Shown in pieces: positions 45,884-55,165 of a stretch of 64,000 nt of DNA. Position 1 is the first letter of the stretch. Every line of letters begins with the position of its first letter. Position numbers and translations under genes: made by a program. The DNA comes from Paenibacillus rigui (GTDB taxonomy: Bacteria > Bacillota > Bacilli > Paenibacillales > NBRC-103111): contig NZ_NMQW01000002.1 in assembly GCF_002234615.1 (NCBI RefSeq), positions 434,001 through 498,000 on the forward strand, read 5' to 3'. Below the pieces are notes generated by a model that was not told the origin of the DNA, made no database searches, and saw nothing but the letters and a program-made list of their open reading frames with translations.

Positions 45884-46861
45884 TTAGCTGGAGGCGCCAA
45901 ACTCAATGTTACCGGAGTACCATTTGGTTAGTGACCCGTCCTCCTGCCGGACAATCAACGCCCCGGAATCGTCTATACCCACAGCGAAGCCTTCCTTTAA
46001 GCCTTGGGGGGACTGGGTCCGAACTGCTTTGTTCAATGAAACACTGAGCGCCTCCCAGAGCAGTTTGATGGGAGCAAAGCCTTGTTCATGATAAACTTTG
46101 TACAACGACTCCAGCTCCTGTAAAAAGTGTACAAGCAGCTCCGATCGATTGACTTCCTTCCCCGCTTCAATGGCTAAGGAGGTAGCTATTCCTCTGATCT
46201 CCTCAGGGTAATCCTCTGCTTGCAGATTAACACTAATGCCCACGCCGGCGATGACGTGATGCAGCTTCTCTTCCTCCGCGCTGGATTCGAGAAGAATGCC
46301 GCTGATTTTCTTCCCATCGATGAGAAGGTCGTTCGGCCATTTGATTCCTGCCGGCAATTGAGTGAGCTGGCGTATGGTTCGGCAAAGCGCCACGGCGACC
46401 AGCAAAGTAAGATGCGGTGTAAAGTGCAGTGGAATACGCGGCTTTAAAATCAAACTCATCCAAAGGCCCTTCCCTTTCGGGGAATGCCATTGGCGGCCCA
46501 TTCTTCCACGTCCGGCCGTCTGCTTTTCTGCAATGATGAGTGTCCCCTCCACTCCACCTTCTTTAACCAGTGCATTCGCCGTATTATTCGTTGAATCCAC
46601 CTCGTCAAAATAGCGAATATGGCGGCCGAAGGTCTCCGTCGTAAGCCGCGATGAAATATTCGGAATATCCAGCTTTTCCGGCTTGGATATCATACGATAC
46701 CCTTTGCGGGAAACCGCTTCAAATACATAGCCTTCCTGTCGAAGACGCTCAATGTGCTTCCATATCGCAGTTCGACTGCAGCCTAATTTCACGCTTAATT
46801 GCTCGCCTGAGAGAAACTTGTCCGTATTTTCTTCAAATATTTGAAGCAATTGTTCATCCAT
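45884..46861 (-). CDS. birA: Biotin-[acetyl-CoA carboxylase] ligase and biotin repressor
   Basis: Attaches biotin to acyl-CoA carboxylases, and with its N-terminal winged helix (residues about 1-65; SVKLGCSRTAIWKHIERLR) can repress biotin genes. The catalytic GRGRMGRQWHSPKGKG loop is near residue 110 and KWPNDLLI near 180. The ATG at MDEQLL gives 325 residues; an in-frame TTG eight codons earlier starts four bases after the cca stop but lacks an SD. Syntenic with cca-birA-panB of B. subtilis. Confidence 0.95.
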   Translation of the reverse strand: MDEQLLQIFEENTDKFLSGEQLSVKLGCSRTAIWKHIERLRQEGYVFEAVSRKGYRMISKPEKLDIPNISSRLTTETFGRHIRYFDEVDSTNNTANALVKEGGVEGTLIIAEKQTAGRGRMGRQWHSPKGKGLWMSLILKPRIPLHFTPHLTLLVAVALCRTIRQLTQLPAGIKWPNDLLIDGKKISGILLESSAEEEKLHHVIAGVGISVNLQAEDYPEEIRGIATSLAIEAGKEVNRSELLVHFLQELESLYKVYHEQGFAPIKLLWEALSVSLNKAVRTQSPQGLKEGFAVGIDDSGALIVRQEDGSLTKWYSGNIEFGASS

Positions 46862-46888
46862 TGTGCATGTACCGCTTTCCTGCAAATT

Positions 46889-48193
46889 TTACGCGGGTTC
46901 ATTATATAGAACCCATCGTTTGGCTTCCTCAAGAAGTGGTTCCGTTTGATTCTCAATATGTCCCAGCGCCGTTTGTTCAAGCAAGTGCTGCAGAACAGCA
47001 CTCATCCAGGGTCCGCCCTTACGATTCAAATGAATAAGTAAATCCTTGCCGGACAATTGCAGCTCGGAAAGCGATGTGATCTGCAGTTCTTCAAGCCAGT
47101 CAGCTCCGTTGGCAGCCAAAGACTCAAGTAATCCGCTTGGAAAAGACGGAAGCAGCGCTGCTGCACTATCCAAACAAATTAGGCTGTGCAATTCCCACAT
47201 CGACTTCGTACCGTATTGCAGAGCAGCAAGCTTCCATGAACGCTCCAGGCTGTCACAGTTCTCATCTGCACCCTTATTATATATTACGGCCTGTTCTACT
47301 ATATAAATGCTTGCAGCCACAATCCATACGATATCTTTGATCTGCTGCTTGGAAAAGGTCAGCCGCTTCAAATCTTCCTCTACACTGTCAGCATCGCCGG
47401 CAATCGTTAAATAAATAGCTGCCCAGCGGGCAGCAGGAGCAGCTATTTTCATTAAAGGATTCAGATCTGCAGTCGTCGCCTTTTCATGTGTCAGCTGTGC
47501 AAGTCTTAAAGGCTCTTTGGATTGCTGTAAAAGCCCACTTTCAATCAAAAGGCAAATCGCCCGGTGCGGCGCTGCCCCACCTATCATACGTTCGAGTTCC
47601 ATCCGCACCCGTTCCATGGCAATATGCTTTAACAAAGGCGCGTGACTGCATAGGGAAGCCCATGTCTGTTCCTCAATTTGCAAGCCGTATTCGGAAGCGA
47701 AACGGATGCAGCGAAGCATTCGCAATGCATCCTCTTCAAATCGTTCATCCGGTACACCGACACAACGAAGAACCCCCAGACGCAGATCCTCCATCCCGTG
47801 GAACGGATCCATCAGCAAGCCGTCCGCGTCCAATGCCATTGCATTCATTGTAAAATCACGGCGGCGCAAATCCTCCAGCAAGCTGTCAATATAGTGCACT
47901 TCTGAAGGTCTGCGGTACTGCTCGTAGCCTTCCTCTTTGCGGAACGTCGTTACCTCGTAAGTAAACCCGTCTACGATGACGGTAACCGTCCCGTGCTGCA
48001 GTCCCGTGGGAATCGTACGGCTAAAGGTCTTCTGAACTTGTTCAGGACGTGCAGAAGTAGCGATGTCATAATCCTTCACCGGCCGCTGAAGCATTTTATC
48101 GCGAACACAACCGCCGACCAAATAAGCCTCATAGCCTTGCTGCTGCAGCGCGTGGAGCACCTTTACCGCTCCGTTTTCCAACGGTTCCTTCAT
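46889..48193 (-). CDS. cca: CCA-adding tRNA nucleotidyltransferase
   Basis: Builds or repairs the 3' CCA end of tRNA. The 434-residue class II enzyme has GGCVRDKML near residue 27, the metal-binding DYDIATSARPEQ near 40, and RRDFTMNAMALD, followed by the ERVRMELERMI nucleotide-selection region. It ends 4 bases before the birA frame. Confidence 0.96.
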   Translation of the reverse strand: MKEPLENGAVKVLHALQQQGYEAYLVGGCVRDKMLQRPVKDYDIATSARPEQVQKTFSRTIPTGLQHGTVTVIVDGFTYEVTTFRKEEGYEQYRRPSEVHYIDSLLEDLRRRDFTMNAMALDADGLLMDPFHGMEDLRLGVLRCVGVPDERFEEDALRMLRCIRFASEYGLQIEEQTWASLCSHAPLLKHIAMERVRMELERMIGGAAPHRAICLLIESGLLQQSKEPLRLAQLTHEKATTADLNPLMKIAAPAARWAAIYLTIAGDADSVEEDLKRLTFSKQQIKDIVWIVAASIYIVEQAVIYNKGADENCDSLERSWKLAALQYGTKSMWELHSLICLDSAAALLPSFPSGLLESLAANGADWLEELQITSLSELQLSGKDLLIHLNRKGGPWMSAVLQHLLEQTALGHIENQTEPLLEEAKRWVLYNEPA

Positions 48194-48207
48194 GCCTTCC
48201 TCCCGCC

Positions 48208-49377
48208 TTAACAGTTGAGTGGCTTCAGCTTCAGCTCTTCAGGCATCGGCCGTTCCAGCACCCGGTAATAAATTTGTTCGTATTGTCGTGTAATTGCATC
48301 ATTGCAGAATGTAAAACGAGCCCGATGCAAACAGGCCGCTTTCATCTTTTCGTATACATCCTGATCCGACAGCAGCTTTCTAGCGTATTCTGCCATCATT
48401 TCCACATCACCGATCTCAGCCAAAAAACCGCTTTCTCCATGCGTTATCAATTCAGGAATCCCACCTGCATTGGACGCAATCGTCGGAACACCGCAAGCCA
48501 TTGCCTCTAGCGCGACAAGACCGAAGCTTTCCTTCTCTGATGGCAGCAGCATAACATCCGATAAAGATAACAGCTGGGCCACATCGTCCTGTTTGCCGCA
48601 AAACGTCACCCGGTCGAGCAATCCTAATTCTTTTACTTTACACAACACTTTGGACAGCTCCGGACCTTCTCCCACAAACAATAGTCTTGAAGGAATATCG
48701 CGGCTCACCCTGTCAAATATTTCGACGACATCGGTAACCCTTTTCACAGGCCGGAAATTGGATATATGTATAAGAATTTTCTCATCCGGATGGGCGAACT
48801 CTTTTCGAAGAGCCTGCACCTCGCGAGGGTAATACACTCTTTTATCTACAAAGTTGTACGCCAAATCAATCGGCTTAGTGATATCCAGCAATCTCCGTGT
48901 TTCATGAATCAAATCATCGGACACGGCGGTCACGGCATCGCTTTGGTTAATTGCATAACGAATCAGGTCGCTAAGCGACTCGTCCTGCGCCAATACCGTA
49001 ATATCGGTTCCGTGCAGCGTGGTAACCACTTTCAATTTATCTCCGACCATTTGTTTGGCCAGCAGTGCGCATACGGCATGAGGGATAGCATAATGAACGT
49101 GCAGCAGATCCAGCTCTTCAAGCTGAGCTACCTGTGCCAATTTGCTGGCCAATGACAGATCATAAGGAGGATATTTAAACACGTAATAATCGTTGACTTC
49201 CACTTCATGGTAAAATATGTTTTTATCGAATTTCCCCAGTCGGAAAGGCATGCTATGAGTTATAAAATGGACCTCGTGTCCTTTTTCGGCAAGCAGCTTG
49301 CCGAGCTCGGTTGCCACTACACCTGAACCACCCAGGGTAGGATAACAGGTAATGCCGATTTTCAACCGTTCCTTCAT
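48208..49377 (-). CDS. bshA: N-acetyl-alpha-D-glucosaminyl L-malate synthase
   Basis: First step of bacillithiol synthesis: transfers GlcNAc from UDP-GlcNAc to L-malate. The 389-residue GT4 glycosyltransferase shows YPTLGGSGVVATELG near residue 8 and the donor-binding SEKESFGLVALEAMACGVP near 281. A GGGAGGGAG ribosome-binding site just before the chosen ATG decides the start over an in-frame ATG eleven codons upstream. Followed by cca after 14 bases. Confidence 0.95.
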   Translation of the reverse strand: MKERLKIGITCYPTLGGSGVVATELGKLLAEKGHEVHFITHSMPFRLGKFDKNIFYHEVEVNDYYVFKYPPYDLSLASKLAQVAQLEELDLLHVHYAIPHAVCALLAKQMVGDKLKVVTTLHGTDITVLAQDESLSDLIRYAINQSDAVTAVSDDLIHETRRLLDITKPIDLAYNFVDKRVYYPREVQALRKEFAHPDEKILIHISNFRPVKRVTDVVEIFDRVSRDIPSRLLFVGEGPELSKVLCKVKELGLLDRVTFCGKQDDVAQLLSLSDVMLLPSEKESFGLVALEAMACGVPTIASNAGGIPELITHGESGFLAEIGDVEMMAEYARKLLSDQDVYEKMKAACLHRARFTFCNDAITRQYEQIYYRVLERPMPEELKLKPLNC

Positions 49378-49447
49378 ACGGCTCCCTCCCTTGCCCATAG
49401 TATATTCCAATTACTCAAGGATAATTTGCCTGCGGCATCCTGCGAAT

Positions 49448-50146
49448 TTAAAATAAATGGACCAAATACGGCAGCTTGCTTATAAAGCCCTCTGCATAAG
49501 GAACCATTCTTTTTTGTCCAAGCATCCGGTCCTTGGCTTCCACCCTTTCCAGATAACCTTGGTTTAACGGAGTCGCTACATAATTGTTGCCGGCAGCGGC
49601 ACTTTCGAATTGCGTTCGATAAGCTTTCAAAGCGTCCATCTTCTGCTGATGAACATCCGATATATCGACCAAAAGGTCCGCCTCAACGACATCATTAATA
49701 AAATAAAAATAGGTCTGCTCGACGTTGTGCGCCTCGGTATCCGGTTCGTACTTGCGAAGCTTTGCATTAAACACCGCTTCTTGAACCAGCTTGCTGCATG
49801 CAATATGGTCAGGGTGACGATCCTCCCAGTAAGGCGCAAAGATTATCCTCGGCTTATGCTTCCGAATTTCTCGGGTAATAGAAGCTATAGGCTCAGGTCC
49901 TATCCATAAGCCGCGGTCTGGTAAACCCAGGTTAGACCGAAGAGCCAAGCCTAACACGTCCGAAGCCTTGGCTGCTTCTTCCTGACGGGTTTCTACCGTA
50001 CCGTTAGAAGACATCTCTGCATACGTCAAGTCGCATATCCCGACACGATAACCTTGGGAGGTGTGCTTGACTATCGTGCCTCCCATACCTATTTCCGCAT
50101 CATCAGGATGCGCACCGAAAATAAGAATGTCCAGTGAGTTACTCAT
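49448..50146 (-). CDS. bshB1: Bacillithiol biosynthesis deacetylase BshB1
   Basis: Removes the acetyl group from GlcNAc-malate, the second step of bacillithiol synthesis. The 232-residue LmbE-type zinc hydrolase has [12 protein letters not shown] near residue 11 and [12 protein letters not shown] near 110. It overlaps the 3' end of mgsA; the ATG chosen has GGGG ten bases upstream, and an ATG two codons earlier is also possible. Confidence 0.94.
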   Translation of the reverse strand: MSNSLDILIFGAHPDDAEIGMGGTIVKHTSQGYRVGICDLTYAEMSSNGTVETRQEEAAKASDVLGLALRSNLGLPDRGLWIGPEPIASITREIRKHKPRIIFAPYWEDRHPDHIACSKLVQEAVFNAKLRKYEPDTEAHNVEQTYFYFINDVVEADLLVDISDVHQQKMDALKAYRTQFESAAAGNNYVATPLNQGYLERVEAKDRMLGQKRMVPYAEGFISKLPYLVHLF

Positions 50147-50570
50147 TGTCATCCAACCCCGGTTTATATTTATGGACTAGCTCCCGCCATGCGAAGTCTC
50201 CGCGATCCAGAGCCTTCACCAGAATTTCCGCGGTTGCGATGTTGGTAGCTACAGGAATCCCCTGCACATCACACAAACGAAGCAGGGCAATAATATCCGG
50301 CTCGTGAGGCTGCGCCATTAACGGATCTCTCAGGAATATAATAAAATCCATCTCATTGGTAGCTACCATGGCTCCGATCTGCTGATCGCCGCCTAGCGGA
50401 CCTGACATGAAGCGATGAACCTGCAGTTTCGTATTTTCCATGATCCTTGTCCCTGTTGTACCTGTTGCAAACAATTCGTGATGCTGGAACACGGGCTCAT
50501 AGGCAATTACGAAGTTTACCATCTCATCTTTTTTTCTATCGTGTGCAATCAATGCGATTTTCATAGACAT
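50139..50570 (-). CDS. mgsA: Methylglyoxal synthase
   Basis: Converts dihydroxyacetone phosphate to methylglyoxal and phosphate. In 143 residues the phosphate-binding TGTTGTRI (near residue 37), [11 protein letters not shown] with its catalytic Asp (near 58) and FLRDPL motif (near 80) are all intact. Lies between dapB and bshB1, as in B. subtilis. Confidence 0.96.
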   Translation of the reverse strand: MSMKIALIAHDRKKDEMVNFVIAYEPVFQHHELFATGTTGTRIMENTKLQVHRFMSGPLGGDQQIGAMVATNEMDFIIFLRDPLMAQPHEPDIIALLRLCDVQGIPVATNIATAEILVKALDRGDFAWRELVHKYKPGLDDNE

Positions 50571-50600
50571 TGTACAGAACCCCTTATATTTTCACTTGAT

Positions 50601-51404
50601 TTAATCTATAAAATGCTCAAAGCCGTAAACAATTCCTTTTAGCTCCATCGCTTTTTTGATAGCGACATTGACTCCAGGCATATAACCTGCACGGTCGTAC
50701 GAGTCATGACGTATTTTTAAGGTTTGACCAAAGGCGCCAAAGATAACTTCCTGTTGAGCAAAAATGCCCGGTAAACGAACGCTATGTATTCTGAAGCCGT
50801 CGTACAAACCGCCGCGTGCACCTTCGATCGTTTCTTCCTCTTTCGGATTACCTTGACGCAGCTCCTGTCTTGTTTCAGAAATAAGCTCCGCGGTTTTGAT
50901 CGAGGTGCCTGAAGGAGCGTCCAGCTTCTGGTCACCGTGATATTCGATAATCTCAAGATGCGGGAAATATTTTGCCGCTTGAGCCGCAAATTTCATCATA
51001 AGAATAGCACCAATGGAAAAATTGGGAGCAATGATGCCTCCGATCCCGAGCTCTTTGCATTGCTTGTCCCAGTTCTCGATGTCCTCCGGTGTGAACCCCG
51101 TCGTTCCGATAACCGGACGAACCTTATGTTTAATGGCCAGGGCCGTATTGCTTACGACGGAATGGGGAGTTGTAAAGTCTACCAGCACGTCAGGCTTGCC
51201 TTCTACAAGCGCCAGCTCAAGATCGCTGCTCATTTGAACTCCGCAAGCCTCCAGCCCAACAAGCCGACCCGCGTCAATCGTGAGGTCTGCGGATCGGCTT
51301 ACAGCTGCAGCTAGCTCCAACTCCGGGTCTCCAAGTACCATCTTTACTACTTCTCGGCCCATTCGGCCACTTGCTCCTGCTACTGCTACACGAATTCGAC
51401 TCAT
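50601..51404 (-). CDS. dapB: 4-hydroxy-tetrahydrodipicolinate reductase
   Basis: NAD(P)H-dependent step of lysine and diaminopimelate synthesis. The 267 residues have the nucleotide-binding GASGRMGREV near residue 10, DFTTPHS and GTTGFTPED, and the substrate-binding HGDQKLDAPSGTS near 158. In bacilli it also supports dipicolinate supply for spores. It heads the dapB-mgsA-bshB1-bshA-cca-birA run. Confidence 0.96.
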   Translation of the reverse strand: MSRIRVAVAGASGRMGREVVKMVLGDPELELAAAVSRSADLTIDAGRLVGLEACGVQMSSDLELALVEGKPDVLVDFTTPHSVVSNTALAIKHKVRPVIGTTGFTPEDIENWDKQCKELGIGGIIAPNFSIGAILMMKFAAQAAKYFPHLEIIEYHGDQKLDAPSGTSIKTAELISETRQELRQGNPKEEETIEGARGGLYDGFRIHSVRLPGIFAQQEVIFGAFGQTLKIRHDSYDRAGYMPGVNVAIKKAMELKGIVYGFEHFID

Positions 51405-51443
51405 ACCTTATCGTTCCTTTCATTACCTGCTAATATAAATGGA

Positions 51444-51959
51444 TCATGACCGCAATAATTGCTTCAGCTTAAGCTGGTATTCATCAAGCAGCTGCCTGCC
51501 AATCTCATGCTCAGGGTCCAGCTTCAACAGCTCCCGTATCGCCTGGATGGCTTGACTATACTCCTTTAACCGGGAGTAGGCAAGACCGAGCATAAGGTAG
51601 GCTTCCCAGGACAATGAATCGAGCATAATCGCCTGCTTCAATAAAGCCACGGCCATCCACAACTGCTCTTCGGACCCGTTGAAATATTTCTCCGCCTGCC
51701 GGATCGTTTGCCTTGCTTGCAGATGCTGCAGGTGAAATATATAATGGTCCTCTTCAGGATCCAGCTTCATCGCTTGAGTTGCATGATGAATCGCTTTATG
51801 AAGCTTATTGCTTCTGGAATAAGTAATCGAAAGCTTGTAATGGAAGGTGGCATTATCCGGGTTCATCGCAATTGCGCGCTCGAACCATTCAATCGCCTGC
51901 TCAAAATCATTGTTCAATATGGCTTCATACGCCTTCTTGATAAGCCCTTCTCCATCCAT
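51444..51959 (-). CDS. Tetratricopeptide-repeat protein
   Basis: A 171-residue soluble protein of three or more TPR units (AYEAILNNDFEQAIEWFERAI, YKLSITYSRSNKLHKAIHH, YLMLGLAYSRLKEYSQAIQAI). An AAAGGAGG site eight bases before the ATG sets the start; an in-frame upstream ATG would add 13 residues. Located between ypjD and dapB, where it appears to be an addition to the conserved order. No partner is evident. Confidence 0.78.
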   Translation of the reverse strand: MDGEGLIKKAYEAILNNDFEQAIEWFERAIAMNPDNATFHYKLSITYSRSNKLHKAIHHATQAMKLDPEEDHYIFHLQHLQARQTIRQAEKYFNGSEEQLWMAVALLKQAIMLDSLSWEAYLMLGLAYSRLKEYSQAIQAIRELLKLDPEHEIGRQLLDEYQLKLKQLLRS

Positions 51960-52005
51960 CTGCCCATCCTCCTTTGTAAAAGGGTGATGGTACAGCATAT
52001 GATTT

Positions 52006-52344
52006 TTACTCGCTTTCGGTGTTCAATTTTGTCCAACGATTCGCATCTCGGGTGTTAAACTTATGCATAATCTTATCATGTGCCTCTGTTAAATCGATCC
52101 CAAGGGAATTAGCGAAGCAAATGGTTATGAATAAAATGTCACCTAGCTCTAGCTCAATCGAGTTATCGGCCTCAGTAGGTTTTTTGGGCTTCTCGCCAAA
52201 GCGGTGATTCACTTCCCGGGCCAGTTCCCCGACTTCTTCAGACATGCGGGCCAGCATGGACAAGGGCTGAAAGTACCCTTCCTTAAACTGAGATATGTAT
52301 TGATCCACTTCTTGTTGAAGCTCTTTAAGCGAGCGTTCTGCCAT
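52006..52344 (-). CDS. MazG-like nucleotide pyrophosphohydrolase (YpjD-like)
   Basis: A 112-residue all-alpha NTP pyrophosphatase. The EEVGELAREVNH motif (near residue 37) and the E-L-G-D-I-L-F segment (near 68) supply the four acidic metal ligands of the MazG fold. Probably sanitises non-canonical nucleotides. Start chosen at the ATG with AAAGG ten bases upstream; an ATG two codons earlier is too close. Same position as ypjD in B. subtilis. Confidence 0.87.
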   Translation of the reverse strand: MAERSLKELQQEVDQYISQFKEGYFQPLSMLARMSEEVGELAREVNHRFGEKPKKPTEADNSIELELGDILFITICFANSLGIDLTEAHDKIMHKFNTRDANRWTKLNTESE

Positions 52345-52511
52345 AGACATCAATCCTTTATTGAAATGTACCGTCTGAATACCATGTTATCGCAAAACAG
52401 GCAGACATGACAAATTTTTTTTGCCTGAAATGACGCATACTACAAAAAATGCACACTCCCGGCTTCTGCAACAGCCGTTACAATGAGATGCTTTTTGAGG
52501 AGAATGCTACT

Positions 52512-53384
52512 ATGAAAACCGACGTATGGACAAGGGACAAGCTGCGGAACCTTCCCCCCATTCTGCTAGGAACCGCCATTTATGCATTCGGCTTACACTA
52601 TTTTATCATCTCTAACGAGTTGATGGAGGGTGGGGTCACTGGCATTGCACTGCTTTTAAATTACATCTTCCATCTCCCACCATCTTTATCCACTTTGCTT
52701 ATTAATATCCCTCTATTTTACTTGGGCTGGAGGCATTTAGGAAAAGAATCTATGGCCTATACGATTTTCGGTACCTTGGCCTTGTCGTTTTTTTTATGGA
52801 TTATGGAATGGCTTATTCATCACCAATGGCTTGAGCCGTTTCGAACGAATAAGGATTACTTCTTGGTGACAGCTTACGCCGGTTTAACCTTGGGGGTTGG
52901 GCTCGGGCTTGTATTTCGTTACGGCGGCACGACAGGAGGAGGGGATATCGTTGCCCGTATCGTACAAAAAGCAAGAGGCTGGAGTATGGGACAGGTTATT
53001 CTTTGGTTCGATGCGACGGTTATTGGATCGTCACTTTTTTTTATTGACAAGGAAAAGATCTTATACACCTTCGTTGTAGTCTTTATCACGACAAAGGTGA
53101 TTGACGTTATTATTGAAGGAGCATATGCTGCAAGGGCCTTTACAGTAATCTCAGATCATGCCGAAGAACTGGCCTCTCAAATTACGAAACAAATGGATCG
53201 CAGTGCAACCCTCATGCCTGCCATCGGTGCTTATTCCAAGGAACAGAAAAAAGTTCTCTACTGCGTCGTGGCGCGCCAGGAAATGAAAAAGCTTAAAGAT
53301 CTTGTCCGTTCCGTCGATCCTCGGGCGTTCATTATCATTAACGAGGTTCAAGACGTATTGGGAGAAGGCTTTAAGCCTGAATAA
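52512..53384 (+). CDS. YitT-family membrane protein (YpjC-like)
   Basis: A 290-residue protein with five or six membrane helices (about residues 12-195) and a C-terminal cytoplasmic DUF2179 domain (about 205-288; ARAFTVISDHAEELASQ). A GAGGAG site nine bases before the ATG decides the start; in-frame ATG codons upstream lack one. It lies on the plus strand between minus-strand ypjD-like and ypjB-like genes. Family function is unknown. Confidence 0.88.
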   Translation: MKTDVWTRDKLRNLPPILLGTAIYAFGLHYFIISNELMEGGVTGIALLLNYIFHLPPSLSTLLINIPLFYLGWRHLGKESMAYTIFGTLALSFFLWIMEWLIHHQWLEPFRTNKDYFLVTAYAGLTLGVGLGLVFRYGGTTGGGDIVARIVQKARGWSMGQVILWFDATVIGSSLFFIDKEKILYTFVVVFITTKVIDVIIEGAYAARAFTVISDHAEELASQITKQMDRSATLMPAIGAYSKEQKKVLYCVVARQEMKKLKDLVRSVDPRAFIIINEVQDVLGEGFKPE

Positions 53385-53404
53385 TCTATGTCCGAAGCAG
53401 GGTT

Positions 53405-54274
53405 CTAGGCTTCATCTTTTTTACGAACCGGGACGAGCCCGTTATCTTTTCGCGAAAGTCTCCAACCCGCAAATGCGAGAGCAGCTAGTATAAAGGAACC
53501 CAGTACCAGAGTCCAATAAATCGGATTTTGTTGATCTACAATTGGTAAATAGGCAGCCGCATCCTTTTTCAAAAACAGCTTGTCAATAATTTGACGCAAA
53601 GGAGTAATGACACTTGTTACCGGACTATACGGATCCTGGTCCGAACGCAGCTGGTTAGATAGGAATACCATTAAAGAATCAGCCTGCTCCACGTCACCAG
53701 GATTTCTGCTGATAAGCAGACTGGGATGAATAACAGCATAATGCTGTGCTAATTGATTGATGAACTGTGTCAGTCCTTGCTTTTGTTTATCTACTGCACT
53801 TCGTTCAATGCCGTTTACATCCTCGATCAAGAGCTTATAATATTGCAGCCACATCGGTTGATTCGTATGCGTTAAGGCATCGGTCGCAAGCCGAATTTTG
53901 GCCACATAGACTTGTCCCTCATCCGGTGAGTACTTTGCCGCGTTAAAAGCCCTCTTGGCCTGCGTTACGGTTTCCGCTAAAGCATTCATCCCCTCCACCG
54001 AGGCAATACCATAATACTGAATTTGAGTTACCTGATCCCCTAATTGCTGTAAAACCATTCGACCGCCCGTAATATCTCCCTGCATCACTTTGTTATACAT
54101 GTCATCAGCGGTTTGATTCAGCAGCTCCACCCGTTGTACCTGTTCGGGACTCGGCAGCGTCTCATTGCTCTTGGACGAAGAGCTTTCTCGCTGGCTGCAG
54201 CCAATCAAAAGCTGTGTGCCTAACAGGATTGCCATGATTAGGCTTGTACCTCTCCAAGCACCTCTTAACAACAT
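53405..54274 (-). CDS. ypjB: Sporulation protein YpjB-like lipoprotein
   Basis: A 289-residue protein with a signal peptide and lipobox LLIGC (Cys near residue 26), a long helical extracytoplasmic domain, and a C-terminal membrane helix (about 252-272) with a short basic tail. The domain plan and position between the ypjC-like and ypjA-like genes match the YpjB family, which is linked to sporulation in bacilli. Its 3' end is convergent with the YitT gene, 20 bases away. Confidence 0.85.
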   Translation of the reverse strand: MLLRGAWRGTSLIMAILLGTQLLIGCSQRESSSSKSNETLPSPEQVQRVELLNQTADDMYNKVMQGDITGGRMVLQQLGDQVTQIQYYGIASVEGMNALAETVTQAKRAFNAAKYSPDEGQVYVAKIRLATDALTHTNQPMWLQYYKLLIEDVNGIERSAVDKQKQGLTQFINQLAQHYAVIHPSLLISRNPGDVEQADSLMVFLSNQLRSDQDPYSPVTSVITPLRQIIDKLFLKKDAAAYLPIVDQQNPIYWTLVLGSFILAALAFAGWRLSRKDNGLVPVRKKDEA

Positions 54275-54318
54275 CGGACATCCCTCCTATGAATAAATTT
54301 ATGGAAGGATGTCCGTAT

Positions 54319-54981
54319 TTAGACCTGTTGCTTTTGCAGATTTATCCGTGCTTTCATTAAAAGAATCGAGACAATAATGCTGATAATACTTAACGCGATC
54401 GTAAAAGCAGCAACGCCGGGCAGCTCGTCCCACAACGATTTAGGAAGCCAAGGGAAGACGCCAACCCCGTAATCCATATAATCGTTAGCAAATGCCCAAC
54501 TCGCTACAGCCAGAATAGCCCCTTTTCGATATGTATAAAGAGAAACATACAAAATAGCTTCTGCAGCCATCCCCAGATGGGATATCGTAAGCATCCAATC
54601 CTGCCAACTCACGCCGTCTCCTTGATAGGCAGCAGCCCAAATCATTGAAACAGCCCAAATTCCGTACTTAAATGAAGTGATAACCCCAAAGACTTCAACA
54701 AAGCCTCTAAACCAGCTCGTTTTGGGATTTTGAGTACCTTTATACGAATCGACAAGCAAATAAACCAAGGTGCCTATGAAAAATAGACTCGCGGTCGGAC
54801 TGTCGGGTACAAATGGCAAATAAGCAAAAGATAGCTTTTGGGCGGTAAATTCCAACTGCTTGCCATACCAGATATAACCGTAAATCGTACCTAAAAAGTT
54901 TACCCAGAACATACTCCAGAGCATGAACCTGCTCGATAAAAAAGCTTTTGAAACATAGTATCGTAATGACATCCTCAGCAA
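54319..54981 (-). CDS. ypjA: DUF1405 membrane protein (YpjA-like)
   Basis: A 220-residue integral membrane protein with six to seven hydrophobic helices and few loop residues, as in the DUF1405 family. Starts at TTG with AAGGGAG five bases upstream; the ATG three codons later is an alternative. It lies directly downstream of qcrABC, as in B. subtilis. Function unknown; possible roles in assembly of the reductase are speculative. Confidence 0.85.
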   Translation of the reverse strand: MLRMSLRYYVSKAFLSSRFMLWSMFWVNFLGTIYGYIWYGKQLEFTAQKLSFAYLPFVPDSPTASLFFIGTLVYLLVDSYKGTQNPKTSWFRGFVEVFGVITSFKYGIWAVSMIWAAAYQGDGVSWQDWMLTISHLGMAAEAILYVSLYTYRKGAILAVASWAFANDYMDYGVGVFPWLPKSLWDELPGVAAFTIALSIISIIVSILLMKARINLQKQQV

Positions 54982-55122
54982 GTATGCTCCCTTCGTACGT
55001 TTATTGAAAAAACCTCCACTGAGGCTTTCAAGATGAGCGACCGCGTTCTATGGTTGGTTTTATCGCCAAATACAATTTTTACATCCGACGACCTTGGAAG
55101 CTTATAAATTGTATTGTGGTGA

Positions 55123-55153
55123 GAAAAGACCTGACCGTTAGTACGGTCAGGTC
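55123..55153 (-). terminator. Intrinsic terminator after qcrC
   Basis: An 11-pair stem (GACCTGACCGT with ACGGTCAGGTC) with a four-base loop and TTTTCTC tail on the minus strand, just after the qcrC stop codon. It separates qcrABC from ypjA-ypjB. Confidence 0.85.
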
Positions 55154-55165
55154 CTGTAAGTCAGA

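Noticed and set aside
52438-52450. CATACTA, like a sigma-G -10, upstream of the YitT gene
   Set aside because: No acceptable -35 at the required distance.
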